The position numbers and the translations under genes were made by a program. This document shows, piece by piece, positions 20,884 to 30,747 of a stretch of 64,000 nucleotides of DNA. The DNA comes from Alentia gelatinosa (Eukaryota > Annelida > Polychaeta > Phyllodocida > Polynoidae), in contig OX465584.1 of the NCBI GenBank assembly GCA_950022655.1, forward strand, positions 60,762,841-60,826,840, read 5' to 3'. Under the pieces are notes generated by a model. It was not told where the DNA came from, searched no databases, and saw nothing but the letters and a program-made list of their open reading frames with translations. Numbering within the stretch: the first letter of the stretch is position 1; every line of letters starts with the position of its first letter.

Positions 20884-21110
20884 TCTCCAAAATCTGTGGG
20901 GGCAACTTCTGGAAAAAATAGGCCCTACAGCACAGCATTACGATTGAGGTCAACAGAAATTAGACTTGAAAACAAAGTTATTTCAATATTGATTAATTGA
21001 GATTAGTCGTACTTATCTAAATCATTACCATATAGCAAAGTCCTAAATTGTTTTGTATGCCTACAACAAGGATGAATACAAATGTAACTATGGCCCAACA
21101 CTATATAGGC
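20884..21110. other. intergenic sequence
   Basis: No feature recognised. Confidence 0.3.
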
Positions 21111-21256
21111 TCGTTTCCATTGCCTGACGAAACGGTGTACTTCTTTTCAGCTCTCCTAAAAGCACATTTCTATTGGCCGTCACTAATCTATAGTCAAGCA
21201 CCACCTACGGACCTTTAGCACTACTAACGTTTCCGTCGGCCAATGGAAACAGGTCT
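21111..21256. mobile_element. MITE family F-c, copy 2
   Basis: The left end 'gctcgtttccattgcctgac' and right end CGTCGGCCAATGGAAACAGG are inverted. It shares 'ctatagtcaagcaccacctacgg' with the loop of 2441-2640, in part. About 146 bp. Confidence 0.7.
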
Positions 21257-21283
21257 TAGAGTTGGCGAAACTCTAAATGGTCT

Positions 21284-21676
21284 AAAGTCTAATACACATC
21301 TACCGATTTTGGAACATTTATGTATCTTTGTCGGCGACAAACGGAGGATAATTTGTCTCAGGCGAGGCATCCTAACGGAGTCGGCCGTAGTTGTAGCACA
21401 GCTAGGCAAGGTTCAGGCAACGATTTGTGAACCACCTCCTTCAGATGTTATTTTGTTGCCGACAAGTTGTGGTTTCTATGTTCCTAAATTAGTGGCCAAA
21501 AGTTTATCCAAATGTTGATCTAGTCGCCAAAAACGGAAAGTTGGTAAATGGAGCTTGATTGGGTGGCCGACATGGGCTGAGGTATTACGTTATTTGTATA
21601 GGACAAGTTCACCAACTCATATAAGATTCTGGAACTAATCGTTCAATCCTGAATCGGTAGATGTGTATTGGGCTTA
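21284..21676. mobile_element. MITE family F-j (CACATCTACCGATTT), copy 1
   Basis: Left end 'aagtctaatacacatctacc', right end 'cggtagatgtgtattgggctt', inverted repeats. The body holds 'gtcggcgacaaacgg', 'aatttgtctcaggc', 'catcctaacggagtcgg' and 'gaactaatcgttcaa'. Copies or fragments lie at 35241-35620, 35693-36011, 36484-36530 and 52597-52920. Confidence 0.7.
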
Positions 21677-21718
21677 AGGCAGCACCAGTAAGAAGAAGCC
21701 TCAGGTTGCACCCCTCTC

Positions 21719-22012
21719 ATAAGATCTCACACTCTCTAAGTCATATTCTGTAAAAGGTTCTCACTGCGCTCTATGGGAGAAGAATTCTTAACGAACTAGG
21801 CTTAGAGCCTTGAGAATCCACTGGCACACAGTATTCCCGCTAGGTGACATCATTGAGATTATAGTAATATTTGGTCGCATTGATGTAGGCACGGGAGGCA
21901 GGCCAGTGGATTTTCAAGGCTCTAAGCCTAGTTTGTTAAGAATCTTTCTCCATAGAGCGTAGTGAGAGTACAGAATACGACTTAGAGCGTGTGAGATCTT
22001 ATGAGAGGGGTG
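21719..22012. mobile_element. MITE family F-e, copy 4, complete (294 bp)
   Basis: A perfect example of the family: CACCCCTCTCATAAGATC at one end and its reverse complement at the other. Inverted arms of about 110 bp run to 'gaatccactggc' and 'ggccagtggatt'. The loop is about 75 bp. No reading frame. Confidence 0.85.
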
Positions 22013-23216
22013 CCATGGACTCTAACAACTCACAATAACAACGATAGACTGACTGATAATCGGCGAGCACAGAATAATTCTGACATTCCTAGTCGCTGGG
22101 GAAGTCCATACTATGATGACATGACATTCCTTGAACCTAAATACAATAAATTCTGAATAGAAACTATGCCTACGCATTTGGCCCGTATAAATGACAGAGG
22201 CGACTGAGCTTGATAACTAGACATTGCATCCCAGTATTGATTGTATTTTAGGCATTGCTAATTTCCCTTTCACATTTCAAAGCAGGCAAGGTTGGTAATT
22301 GCTTGGAGTTAGTTACAATGCATTGTCTATGCAGACGTAACGGCAAATACAGGTCTTTTTAGAGCGTGCTTGCACGCGCTAAATACATCATCTAGAGGTT
22401 AGAGGGGTCCATATAGACTTTCAGGGTACTGCATACAAACTATCCCTTCACTATCTGTTTGCTAATCACTGTGATAGAGAGAACAGAGCAGGGAGCCAGT
22501 GTCTCAGTGTCTCAAATACCTCAAGACCCATTGGTGCTTGATGTGTTTGGATCCTAGATAGGCAGTTGCAGAAATGGCAAGTTGACTGGGTGAAAGTGGG
22601 TTACAGAAAACTATCCATAGGCTAAGTTTAACTCAGACCTGTTAATTGTTATTCATATATAATTGCACGCTCATTCATCAATAATGAACATAATATTTGC
22701 TCCTAGTATACTATTGGCACTGAAAGGGAAACAAGACAGTAAATTGAATCTAGAACAGTATTGTCAAAATACATGGAATAAATTCAATATATCATATACG
22801 GGTGAGAACATATTTAAAGGACTTCTATTTCTTGTTTTTGCTTTATCGGGGTGTACATCTTTGACGGTAGAAAAAGAAAACCCTCTGATGCACTACGATA
22901 CAATTGAAGGTATCGCAGTGTCAATAGCGTAGGGACACAGAGTTCATTGTAGAGCTTCAAAACGTATTTGAGAGTGAAAAAAGGTGATTATGGTGCCAAT
23001 GCACCCCACTATGCATGTAGGGGGGGGGGGGGACATTTAAAATATTGTTTTTGGTCTTCGCGGAAGAATCCGCAAGAGATCAAGCCAGTCTCATCTTTCA
23101 TTTGAAAACAAATTCAAATGCATGATATAAAAAAAAAATTCAATATATGCACGATTTCTTGAAGATCGAACGGATGAAAAATTCATGATTTATTATATTG
23201 GTATCTTTCATCTTTC
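22013..23216. other. intergenic sequence including dispersed repeat F-k at about 22340-22990
   Basis: The piece with 'agagcgtgcttgcacgcgct' and 'cattcatcaataatgaacat' matches 53040-53640 in reverse complement ('catcattgatgaatgagagt', 'gcaagcacgctctaaaaag'). A run of 12-13 G lies at about 23020-23032. The 89-codon frame at 22663 has a counterpart with a similar start in the other copy but no known domain, so it is probably repeat-derived. Confidence 0.45.
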
Positions 23217-23502
23217 ATATCGGAGCCATATCGTAGCAGTAGGATGCCAGGCCTACGATGCACCTCCCGATACAAAATCAAAATCGCGCCGGAAGGTCAC
23301 CTAATATCGGGGCAGTTGACCATGTTTCTGCGATTAGACACCAATAAAAACCCCATACGATGCGTGGTGAATTGGCATGTCTAGACATATGTCTACGATT
23401 TTCCACCCCCCCCCCCCCGATATGTCTCCGATATTTGCCTTTTGTATCGGTACCATATCGGTAGGTCTAAATTTCTATCGTAGTAGGTGGACGCCAGGCC
23501 TT
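23217..23502 (-). mobile_element. MITE family F-g, copy 2, with one terminal segment inverted and a poly-C run
   Basis: The body matches 14237-14518 in reverse complement. The ~37-bp segment at its left end (ATATCGGAGCCATATCGTAG ... 'gatgccaggcc') lies in the opposite orientation relative to the body compared with copy 1. A run of about 15 C is at 23405-23419. A further stray copy of the end occurs at about 23602-23645. Confidence 0.65.
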
Positions 23503-24102
23503 ACAATACAATATATAGAAATTCTAAAAGGCTGCTTTTCACATAGTACAGCCCATGTCATTTTCCTCAAACTTTCACAGAATATAGGAAATACATTATA
23601 CTACACAGGCCTAAATTCCTATCGTTATAGGTGGACGCCAGGACTCATAGTCATCAGCAGAAGCAATAAAGGTCAGACAATTTGATTTAGAAAACTTGAT
23701 GTAGTTTGGCTTCTAATAGAGGTGAGCGTAAGACATTGACATTTCAGATGCACCTTAATTGCTCCGGAGGTAGGAGACAGTTGGCTCGTCTTACACATAA
23801 TTGCATCTATGTTAGGACTAATATCTGTAATTAAATTACTGTGACACAGCTGCTTAAGTAAAATACTTGTATGTAGACATTAGGCACGCTGCCGAAATTA
23901 GGAGCTAAGTAACTCAATATTTTAGTGATAGAAATTGGAGGAAACTATTTACAAAGGATTTGATATATACTTGCCTGTTGGCTTGAACAACAGATTATTT
24001 AGACACATAGTTCTGTGTGTCCCCTGAAATTGATTAGGAAAAACTTGTAAGATATAATTGTCTTCTATTTAAACATCATGATAGCATTTTAAAGTCAAAA
24101 AG
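23503..24102. other. intergenic sequence
   Basis: Apart from a fragment of the F-g end near 23602-23645, nothing was recognised. Confidence 0.35.
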
Positions 24103-24229
24103 ACATCCTGCAGGCATGTTGTAGTCATATAGTCATCCTATAGGCATACAGTTATCCTATAGGCATAGAGACACCCTATAGGCATAGAGACACCCTATAG
24201 GCATATAGACACCCTAAAGGCATATAAAC
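24103..24229. repeat. left part of a 19-bp minisatellite (CACCCTATAGGCATATAGA)
   Basis: Units of about 19 bp such as CACCCTATAGGCATATAGA, more diverged at the left edge. The array is interrupted at 24229 by the LTR retrotransposon and continues at 34089. Confidence 0.85.
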
Positions 24230-24507
24230 TGTCACGATCCAAAATATCGGTATGTTAAACATACAGATCATATCCCTCGGCCTTATGGATCAAGCCGGCT
24301 GCGTGTCACGCCGCGTGAGGTAATCCCCCTTGGTTACGATCAATACGGGTTGCCCCCACGCGGCTGAGGGCAGCAGATAATCCTGATCTCGACATACTCG
24401 AGGCAGTCCGGTCAGAGAGGCATTGTAACACCATCTGCAATAAAGCTTGTAACGGGACGAAGCCTTGGAGTCACTCATTTAGTTTACTAGTCACACAGAT
24501 AGTAACA
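24230..24507 (+). repeat. 5' LTR of the Gypsy element
   Basis: 278 bp, TGTCACGATCC ... GATAGTAACA. It contains AATAAA at 24439-24444, a plausible polyadenylation signal. It differs from the 3' LTR at about four single bases. A diverged relative stands alone at 14555-14837. Confidence 0.95.
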
Positions 24508-24591
24508 CTGGTGGAGAACTCCTAAGACTTCCGGTACAAACATCTCCCGCAGGCGCGCAAAATATCGCTAAAACACCATCATTTAGCACCC
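24508..24591 (+). promoter_or_regulatory. short leader and candidate primer-binding site
   Basis: The 84 bp between the LTR and the gag ATG. TGGTGGAGAACTCC begins two bases after the LTR end, where a tRNA primer site starting TGG is expected. I could not assign the tRNA from memory, so the site is only positional. Confidence 0.45.
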
Positions 24592-25842
24592 ATGTCGGAC
24601 ATGCCAAACCTGCGACGGTCAGTCAGAAAAGAAAGACCAAGCACGTCTTCACAACAGCCGCCAGCCGCCAACGAAGACGATACCAAGCCGTCAGAGGCAA
24701 CCAACACCTTCGCAGCAGAATCCCGGCAGCCTGAAACTACCACCACCGAGGTAATATACCCGAAACTGCCGCCGCTCCACGGAGACGACACCGTGATTCT
24801 GCTGGACGAAACCCGGCCGGAAACCCCGACTGACCAACCAATACTCAGCTCTGACGCAGACATGGCAGACACAGACAGCCTCCGTTCCGAAATGGCGGAT
24901 CAAAAGAGACTAATCGAGAGACTGTCTACTGAAAACGCCAAGCTGATGGCAGACCTCCGAAATGCCAGGTTTGTGAGTCAGACCATTCCAGCAACATTGG
25001 CCTCTAACATGAACATTCCGGCTCCACATATAGAGTCACCACACCCCCGGCCCGCACCCTATCATGGTGGACAAACGCATTGGTACTCTACCAACGTGAT
25101 CGGGACCAGCTTAATCACCACCACCGACGCCGTGTTTCACCAGTTCTGTGAATACTTCGCAGAAGACGACAGCGAGACGGCGCAGGAGGCGTACAGGGAG
25201 AGACGCCAACAGGATGACGAGCCAGTGGCCAAATATATCGACGACATGGCTCTCCTCCTCACCACCTCCACCCTGTGCGAAACCGCTAAGCTCGACGTGA
25301 TAATAAACGGATTGTCACCCTCTCTTGCTGGCATTGTGCGTCTACACAAACCTAAGACTCTGCGCCAACTCACGGAGACGGCGCGCATCCAGCAGGAAAT
25401 CATGAGGTGCAAGACGGCCGACATCTCAGCAGAGCTCAAACAGCTCACACTGAACTATGTCGGCAAACAGTCAAGCGAGCGGGACCGATCAGCCAGCAGA
25501 GACCGCTCGTACCAACGCGGTCAACAAAACCACCGAAGCCGTCACGACTCGAGGGGCAGGGATTCCTCCAGGCAGCGGTACCCGCCACGCAGTCGAGAAC
25601 AGTCGCGCGACCGCGATCAACAGCGCTATCGCTCCTACAGGGAGTCCTCAAGAGACAGAAGGCCCCCCTCTAGAGATCGTCAACGCGACCATTGACCCGC
25701 CTCCCGTGACAGAGACGATCGTCAAGCCAGACCGCGATCCCGCGACTACAGTCGGCGCGACTACAGTCGCAGCAGTAGCCGTGACAATCAGCGTGATCGC
25801 CGCCCGGCAACACCCGGCGTGAGCTGGCATGACGAAAAATAG
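24592..25842 (+). pseudogene. gag: Gag polyprotein of the Gypsy element, with an in-frame stop in its basic tail
   Basis: It starts with ATG at 24592, the first ATG after the 5' LTR. The frame is open for 367 codons to TGA at 25693-25695, then continues in the same frame with the same Arg/Ser/Asp-rich composition to TAG at 25840-25842. The TGA therefore probably arose by mutation inside the tail; a CpG change at an Arg codon would do it. A retrotransposon-type capsid region is visible at residues about 180-270 (FHQFCEYFAED, EPVAKYIDDMALLL, LDVIINGLSPSL, TLRQLTETARIQQ). The segment before it is short for the family and the N-lobe of capsid may be partly deleted. There is no CCHC zinc knuckle; the RS/RD-rich tail presumably binds RNA, as in errantivirus Gag. 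It would assemble the particle. Confidence 0.8.
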
Positions 25843-25926
25843 GACCGCCGTGGTCACTCTAAAAGCCCTGAGAGTGTCCGAACGACGAACCTTCAATCCA
25901 TCAACCGCCCCACGACAACGCAGAAC

Positions 25927-26252
25927 ATGACCAACAACAATGACGACAAGGACTCCAATAGCCTACATCACATAGCCAAAGACACTAAAAGTGCACACGA
26001 GCAACCGCCCGCCATCAACGCCGACGACTTCGGCACCAACCTCACAACATCCGACTCACCTTCAAAATCATACCCAACCCTCTCTCTAATAACAAGAGGA
26101 AAAGGTAAGTCTGAACGTTTATTGATGCGCCTAATTAACGGTTGCATCAACATCGATTTCCCCCCAATAACTGTTCCAGCTCTAGTTGACACAGGAGCAA
26201 CGGTCTCCTTTTTTCCAAAAAACTGCTTCACAGACTAAAACAAGCAGGTTAC
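25927..26252 (+). pseudogene. pro: N-terminal part of the retroviral-type aspartic protease
   Basis: Same frame as gag, separated from it only by the TAG at 25840 and an open 84-bp stretch; the first ATG is at 25927. The active-site box ALVDTGATVSFF lies near residue 85. The frame ends at TAA 26236-26238, a few codons after the box, while the rest of the protease (flap and ILGIDFL C-terminal motif) continues in the -1 frame in the pol ORF. The sequence A AAA AAC at 26217-26223, in phase with the frame, is a classical -1 slippery heptamer. So this is either a frameshift site or a one-base loss in a homopolymer. The enzyme would cleave Gag-Pol during particle maturation. Confidence 0.75.
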
Positions 26253-29200
26253 GTGAAAGCAACACAGAAAATACATGACAGAGTCATTCTGGCAGACAAT
26301 AAAGTCTATCACATTCGGCAAGCAGCTTTAATCAGCTTCAAAATTCAAAACCACACATACACCTTCCATTTCAGGGTTCTACCTCAGCTAAGCAGACCGC
26401 TAATCCTGGGGATAGACTTTCTACGCTCAGCTGAAGCAACCATCAATTACTGTAAAAACACTGCCCCCAAAGAACACCCTATCAGATCACTATCAACACT
26501 AACCCTCCCTCCTCTCTCGGAAACGATTTGCTCAGCCAAAATCAACGCAGCTCAAAGTTTGAGCCACACTGTCGGCACAACTGAGAGCTACGTGCTGAAC
26601 CCCAGAGCGCTAACTAAACACACGTTAGTTGCGCCTGGACCATGCAATCATGTCCCTATGATTCTGTTTAATCCCTCCAACAAACACGTCACGCTACCTA
26701 GAGGCTCAATGCTGGGTCTCTACTCTATAGCGGACCCTGACGACTTTCAGTCTACTGCACACCGCTCAGTCTCTGAATCAGAGCCCCCAATCAATCTCCC
26801 AACACAACCAGACACACCAACACCTAACAAATTAAAATACACTCTTTCAAGTTCGCTTACCGACTCACAAAGGAAAGAGATAGCTTCAGTCCTCGAACAA
26901 GATAAGGACGCGTTTGTCTCAACAGACAGCGTGATCTGTTTAAAGACAGACTCAACAGCGACCATCAAGCTAAAGGAACATGCAAAAGCAGTATCTAAAC
27001 CTCAATACCGCACCACCCCGCAAAAACAAAAGTTCTTAGATGAACTCCTTAGACGCCAAGCAGAACAGGGCGTCATAGAGGAAGTTCACGACCCATCCGA
27101 ATCGAATTCTCCCGTCTTTTTGGTCCAAAAACCTAATTCGCAAGATAAAAAAGGCGCGGAGAAGTACCGCATAGTGGTCGACCTGAGAGAACTCAATTCT
27201 CAAATTACCACCCACTCCTATTCTTTCCCACGCGCAGATGATATTACGGAAACAGTCGGAAACTCTCAATCAAAATTTTTCTCCAAATTAGAGATTTACA
27301 GTGCTTACCATCAAATACCACTAGACGCCTCATCTAGGCACCTCACCACGTTCTCCAGTTTTGTTAAACGTTGGAGATTCAAAGTTCTACCGATGGGACT
27401 GTCTATCTCGGCAAAATTCTTTCAAAATTGTGTAGACCAGCTGTTGCGCACCGTAAAATTCCGCTGCGCCATAGCTTACGTTGACGACATAGCTGTCTAC
27501 TCGTCAACTTGGTCACAACACCTCAAAGACCTGGATGAAGTATTGAAACTCTTCATCAAAGGAAACGTCAAACTTAGAAGCGAAAAATGCGAATTTGGAG
27601 CTTCTGAAATAGACTTTCTCGGATACAGAATATCTAGGGAGGGCCTGTCACCCTCACCAGAGAAGGTAGCCCCAATAGCCACCTACCCAGCACCGAAAAC
27701 CGTATCCCAGGTTAGAGCATTTAATGGCCTCGCTAACTTTTATAAACGTTTCATCAAAAACTTCTCTATCATCATGCGCCCCCTATACGACCTAACCAAA
27801 TCCTCGGTCAAATTCAAATGGACTGCTACACATCAGCTCGCGTTCATTACCATCAGAAAAGCAATTTGTGAAGAAGCAACGCTAAAATTCCCAAATTACG
27901 ATAAACCCTTCACCATCTTCACAGACGCAAGCCTGACCGGCTGCAGTTGTGTGCTGACACAAGAAGACGCAGCAGGATTTTATCGTCCGATAGAATTCGC
28001 CGGTCGAGCATTCACGGCGACGGAAACCAGGTACCATACAACAGACAGAGAATGCCTCGGCATCATTTACGCCGTCAAAAAGTTCAAACACTACCTGGAA
28101 GATGCGAACTTCACGCTTTTCACAGATCACGCAGCACTCATAACTCTATTCTCCCGTAAGGAAGCGACTCTGAACATGCGTAGAGCGCGATGGCTTGACA
28201 CAGTCATGTCATTTAACATGACGGTCAAATTCATCGCCGGTAAAGCAAACATACCCGCAGACGTCGTCAGTCGCATACCTTACCCCCCCTCCAATTCAGA
28301 ACCTTCCCCCTCCATTCCCATAAACAAGGTGATATTACCAGAAAAACGTGTACGTTTCTCCAGCACAAGTATCACCCGCACCTTCAAACATGATCAGCCA
28401 ACAAGCCATGACCCAATCCTCCTCACAAAACCAATTCCAATTCTAAAGAATGCTCCGCAAACTAATGGTCATAACACTAGAATTCCGAAACCCAAACCCA
28501 GCAAAGAAGATAACTTCCACGTGTTAGCTGTTGCCACCAGGCAAGGCGCGCGCAACGCACCGCCCCCCGCCCCAGCCCCCGCCCCAGCCCCCACTCCAGC
28601 CGCAGCACGTGTGAAAGCACCCCGCCTCCGCACCCCCATAGCCCGCGCTAGAGCATCAAAGAGACGAAAACAGATCTACCCTCAGTTCACACCTCTAGCC
28701 AACAAGGCACTAACACGTCTCCTCTCTCTCTTCCCCACCGAACCTAGTCACGCCCAGATCAAAGACGCGCAATCCAGAGACAACTTCTGTTGCGCAGTCT
28801 ACGACTATATAACTAAACACACTCTTCCCGCAAATCAAACTCTAAGCAGGCACATCCTTCTGACGCACGACCAGTTCATCGTTTTCCAAGGTATACTGTT
28901 TAGAGCCACTAACTCCAAAAGCAATTCCACACCACCTAGCGTTCAAATAGTAGTCCCTCAAACCTACACCCAAGACATTATCAAATCTGTTCACGATAGC
29001 CCACTCGGTGGACATTTGGGACTACCACGCACCTTTCCCTCAATCTCTCGTTCCTTTTACTGGCCAACTTCATTTTCAGACACAAGAGACTACATAGCCA
29101 CATGCCATAATTGCCTAACATCAAAACGTATTCCAAAGAAATTCACACCCCCTCTTACACTCAGAGACCCCACACCAACCACGTTTACACGCATCTCGAT

Positions 29201-29585
29201 GGACACCATCGGCCCCCTACACACATCCACATCAGGTTCAAAATACATACAGGTAGTCGTTTGCTATGCATCCCGCTACGTTATAGCATGGGACACAAAC
29301 AGCATCAATGCAGCACAAACGACCCAGGAACTTTTCAACAAAGTATTTTGCATACACGGCATACCATCCCACATCTACACTGACAATGGTTCAACCTTCA
29401 CTTCTAACACCTTCAAAACATTTTGTAATGCACTCGGAATTCATCAAAAACACAGCAGCACATACCACTCACGTACCCAAGGCCTAGTGGAACGCTACAA
29501 TGCTTCCATACAATACATCCATTGTGGATTCCTCACAGAACGACTGGCCTTCATTTTTGCAAGCCATTGTTTTCAGTTTAAATAA
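26253..29585 (+). CDS. pol: Pol polyprotein: protease C-terminus, reverse transcriptase, RNase H, integrase
   Basis: A 1110-codon frame; the frame is already in use just upstream of 26253, so that ATG is not necessarily a start. Domains in order: protease C-terminal ILGIDFL (about 51-57); RT from about residue 240 to 500 with KYRIVVDLR, motif A KLEIYSAYHQIPL and YVDD at 409-412; RNase H with TDAS (Asp558), TDRECLGI and TDHAAL; an Ala/Pro-rich linker near 770-790; integrase with a zinc-binding HHCC (His914, His921, Cys951, Cys954) and the D,D35E triad Asp984, Asp1044, Glu1080. Motif A normally carries Asp in KLD; here residue 347 is Glu, which should impair polymerisation. The frame stops at 29585 and the integrase tail continues in another frame. 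Function: copies the RNA and inserts the DNA. Confidence 0.9.
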   Translation: MKATQKIHDRVILADNKVYHIRQAALISFKIQNHTYTFHFRVLPQLSRPLILGIDFLRSAEATINYCKNTAPKEHPIRSLSTLTLPPLSETICSAKINAAQSLSHTVGTTESYVLNPRALTKHTLVAPGPCNHVPMILFNPSNKHVTLPRGSMLGLYSIADPDDFQSTAHRSVSESEPPINLPTQPDTPTPNKLKYTLSSSLTDSQRKEIASVLEQDKDAFVSTDSVICLKTDSTATIKLKEHAKAVSKPQYRTTPQKQKFLDELLRRQAEQGVIEEVHDPSESNSPVFLVQKPNSQDKKGAEKYRIVVDLRELNSQITTHSYSFPRADDITETVGNSQSKFFSKLEIYSAYHQIPLDASSRHLTTFSSFVKRWRFKVLPMGLSISAKFFQNCVDQLLRTVKFRCAIAYVDDIAVYSSTWSQHLKDLDEVLKLFIKGNVKLRSEKCEFGASEIDFLGYRISREGLSPSPEKVAPIATYPAPKTVSQVRAFNGLANFYKRFIKNFSIIMRPLYDLTKSSVKFKWTATHQLAFITIRKAICEEATLKFPNYDKPFTIFTDASLTGCSCVLTQEDAAGFYRPIEFAGRAFTATETRYHTTDRECLGIIYAVKKFKHYLEDANFTLFTDHAALITLFSRKEATLNMRRARWLDTVMSFNMTVKFIAGKANIPADVVSRIPYPPSNSEPSPSIPINKVILPEKRVRFSSTSITRTFKHDQPTSHDPILLTKPIPILKNAPQTNGHNTRIPKPKPSKEDNFHVLAVATRQGARNAPPPAPAPAPAPTPAAARVKAPRLRTPIARARASKRRKQIYPQFTPLANKALTRLLSLFPTEPSHAQIKDAQSRDNFCCAVYDYITKHTLPANQTLSRHILLTHDQFIVFQGILFRATNSKSNSTPPSVQIVVPQTYTQDIIKSVHDSPLGGHLGLPRTFPSISRSFYWPTSFSDTRDYIATCHNCLTSKRIPKKFTPPLTLRDPTPTTFTRISMDTIGPLHTSTSGSKYIQVVVCYASRYVIAWDTNSINAAQTTQELFNKVFCIHGIPSHIYTDNGSTFTSNTFKTFCNALGIHQKHSSTYHSRTQGLVERYNASIQYIHCGFLTERLAFIFASHCFQFK

Positions 29586-30084
29586 TACTTCTTCAGCTTC
29601 TTTAGGTTACAGCCCTAACATGGTAATTTTCGGAAAAACAGCACCACTTCCAGTTGAAAATCTTAAACATACTCTCATGAAAACCAGCTTTCCAAACGTT
29701 AGATCACTTATGCTATCAATGAACCAAAAGAGGCAAAAAGCACTACAGGAAAGCATGGTCACTTTAGCAAAATCACACGCCAAAATGAAAGCCAGGTTCG
29801 ACAAATCGGCATCTTTGCACAACTTCAAAGAAGGCGACATTGCCTATCTCCAAATTCCTACTCTTTTAGTAAAAAGAACCTCCAAGAAATTACAGAAAAC
29901 ATTCACTGGCCCATACCTAATTACTAAATTCACCACACGAAACACATGCCACCTGAGAAGATTATCAGATGGCAGAACTACCACCAAACCCATTCACATA
30001 GAAAGATTAAAAGTCCCCCACCCCCGCGATAAACGCTTTCTGCAACGCCTGAAAACCGGCAGACCCCCTCCCACCATCCAATAG
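29500..30084 (+). pseudogene. integrase C-terminal domain in a shifted frame
   Basis: Frame +1 from about 29500 continues the integrase after the Glu of the catalytic triad: NDWPSFLQAIVFSLNN, SASLGYSPNMVIFGK, a helical linker, then KTFTGPYLITK and IHIERLK. The GPY motif and the HIERLK-type end are the GPY/F chromodomain-less tail of Ty3/Gypsy integrases. The catalytic part is in frame +3, so a one- or two-base indel lies between about 29500 and 29530. The frame ends at 30084. Confidence 0.85.
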
Positions 30085-30747
30085 CTACAGAATTTGCAAG
30101 CGCGCTGAGCCCAGAAACATCGCTGGCCTAGTCCTCGGCCTTAAGCCACAGCGCCCCCGCATGACTCACCCTGACAACCGTAATCAACAGAACTCAACAT
30201 AGGACACCAAAATAACACATTACGCAACACAGCACACGCCGCACCACTCACCAATCAGCATCTTACGTAACAAGGCACGCAACACGCCTCCCCGCATTCA
30301 CATAACAAACACACGAGATTGTGACCGGTCCACATCGCATGGTTACCGTTACGTGTTTGCGCCAAACAATGGCGTCGAACAGCTTGATATTGCGTAAGGT
30401 GACGGATGAACACCACTCAACCTCGGGATTTAGGCAAACCCTCATAATGAGGTGCGCACACATTGCGTAACGGATCAATAGGTAGGCGATATCGTGACCA
30501 GCTGCCCTAATCAACCAGGATTCACTGCCATTGGCGTCCATAGTTACGGGATCCTGTCAGGACCCGCAGGTAATTACGTCGGAACCCCCCCTGTGAGCAT
30601 GCGTCATCAAGGCATGCACTACCACAGAAACTCGCCGAGTGAACGGGCTTACTCAGTCAGGTGCTTAGCTCCCACTCTGATTCCCGTCCCACGAAAGCCA
30701 GTACTCCGACTAGACCGCATAGTCTAAAGTATATCAGCACTGACGAC
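30085..30747 (+). other. spacer between pol and env
   Basis: About 660 bp with several overlapping short frames and no domain. In errantiviruses env is translated from a spliced RNA, so an acceptor site could be here. I saw pyrimidine-rich stretches followed by AG but none decisive. Confidence 0.4.

Noticed and set aside
22663..22932. 89-codon ORF with a lipoprotein-like hydrophobic segment
   Set aside because: It lies in a dispersed repeat whose other copy (53040-53640, reverse) has a different protein after the first residues.
25457..25822. A 121-codon Thr/Ala-rich frame overlapping the gag tail
   Set aside because: Alternate frame of the RS-rich tail; the gag frame itself continues on both sides with consistent composition.
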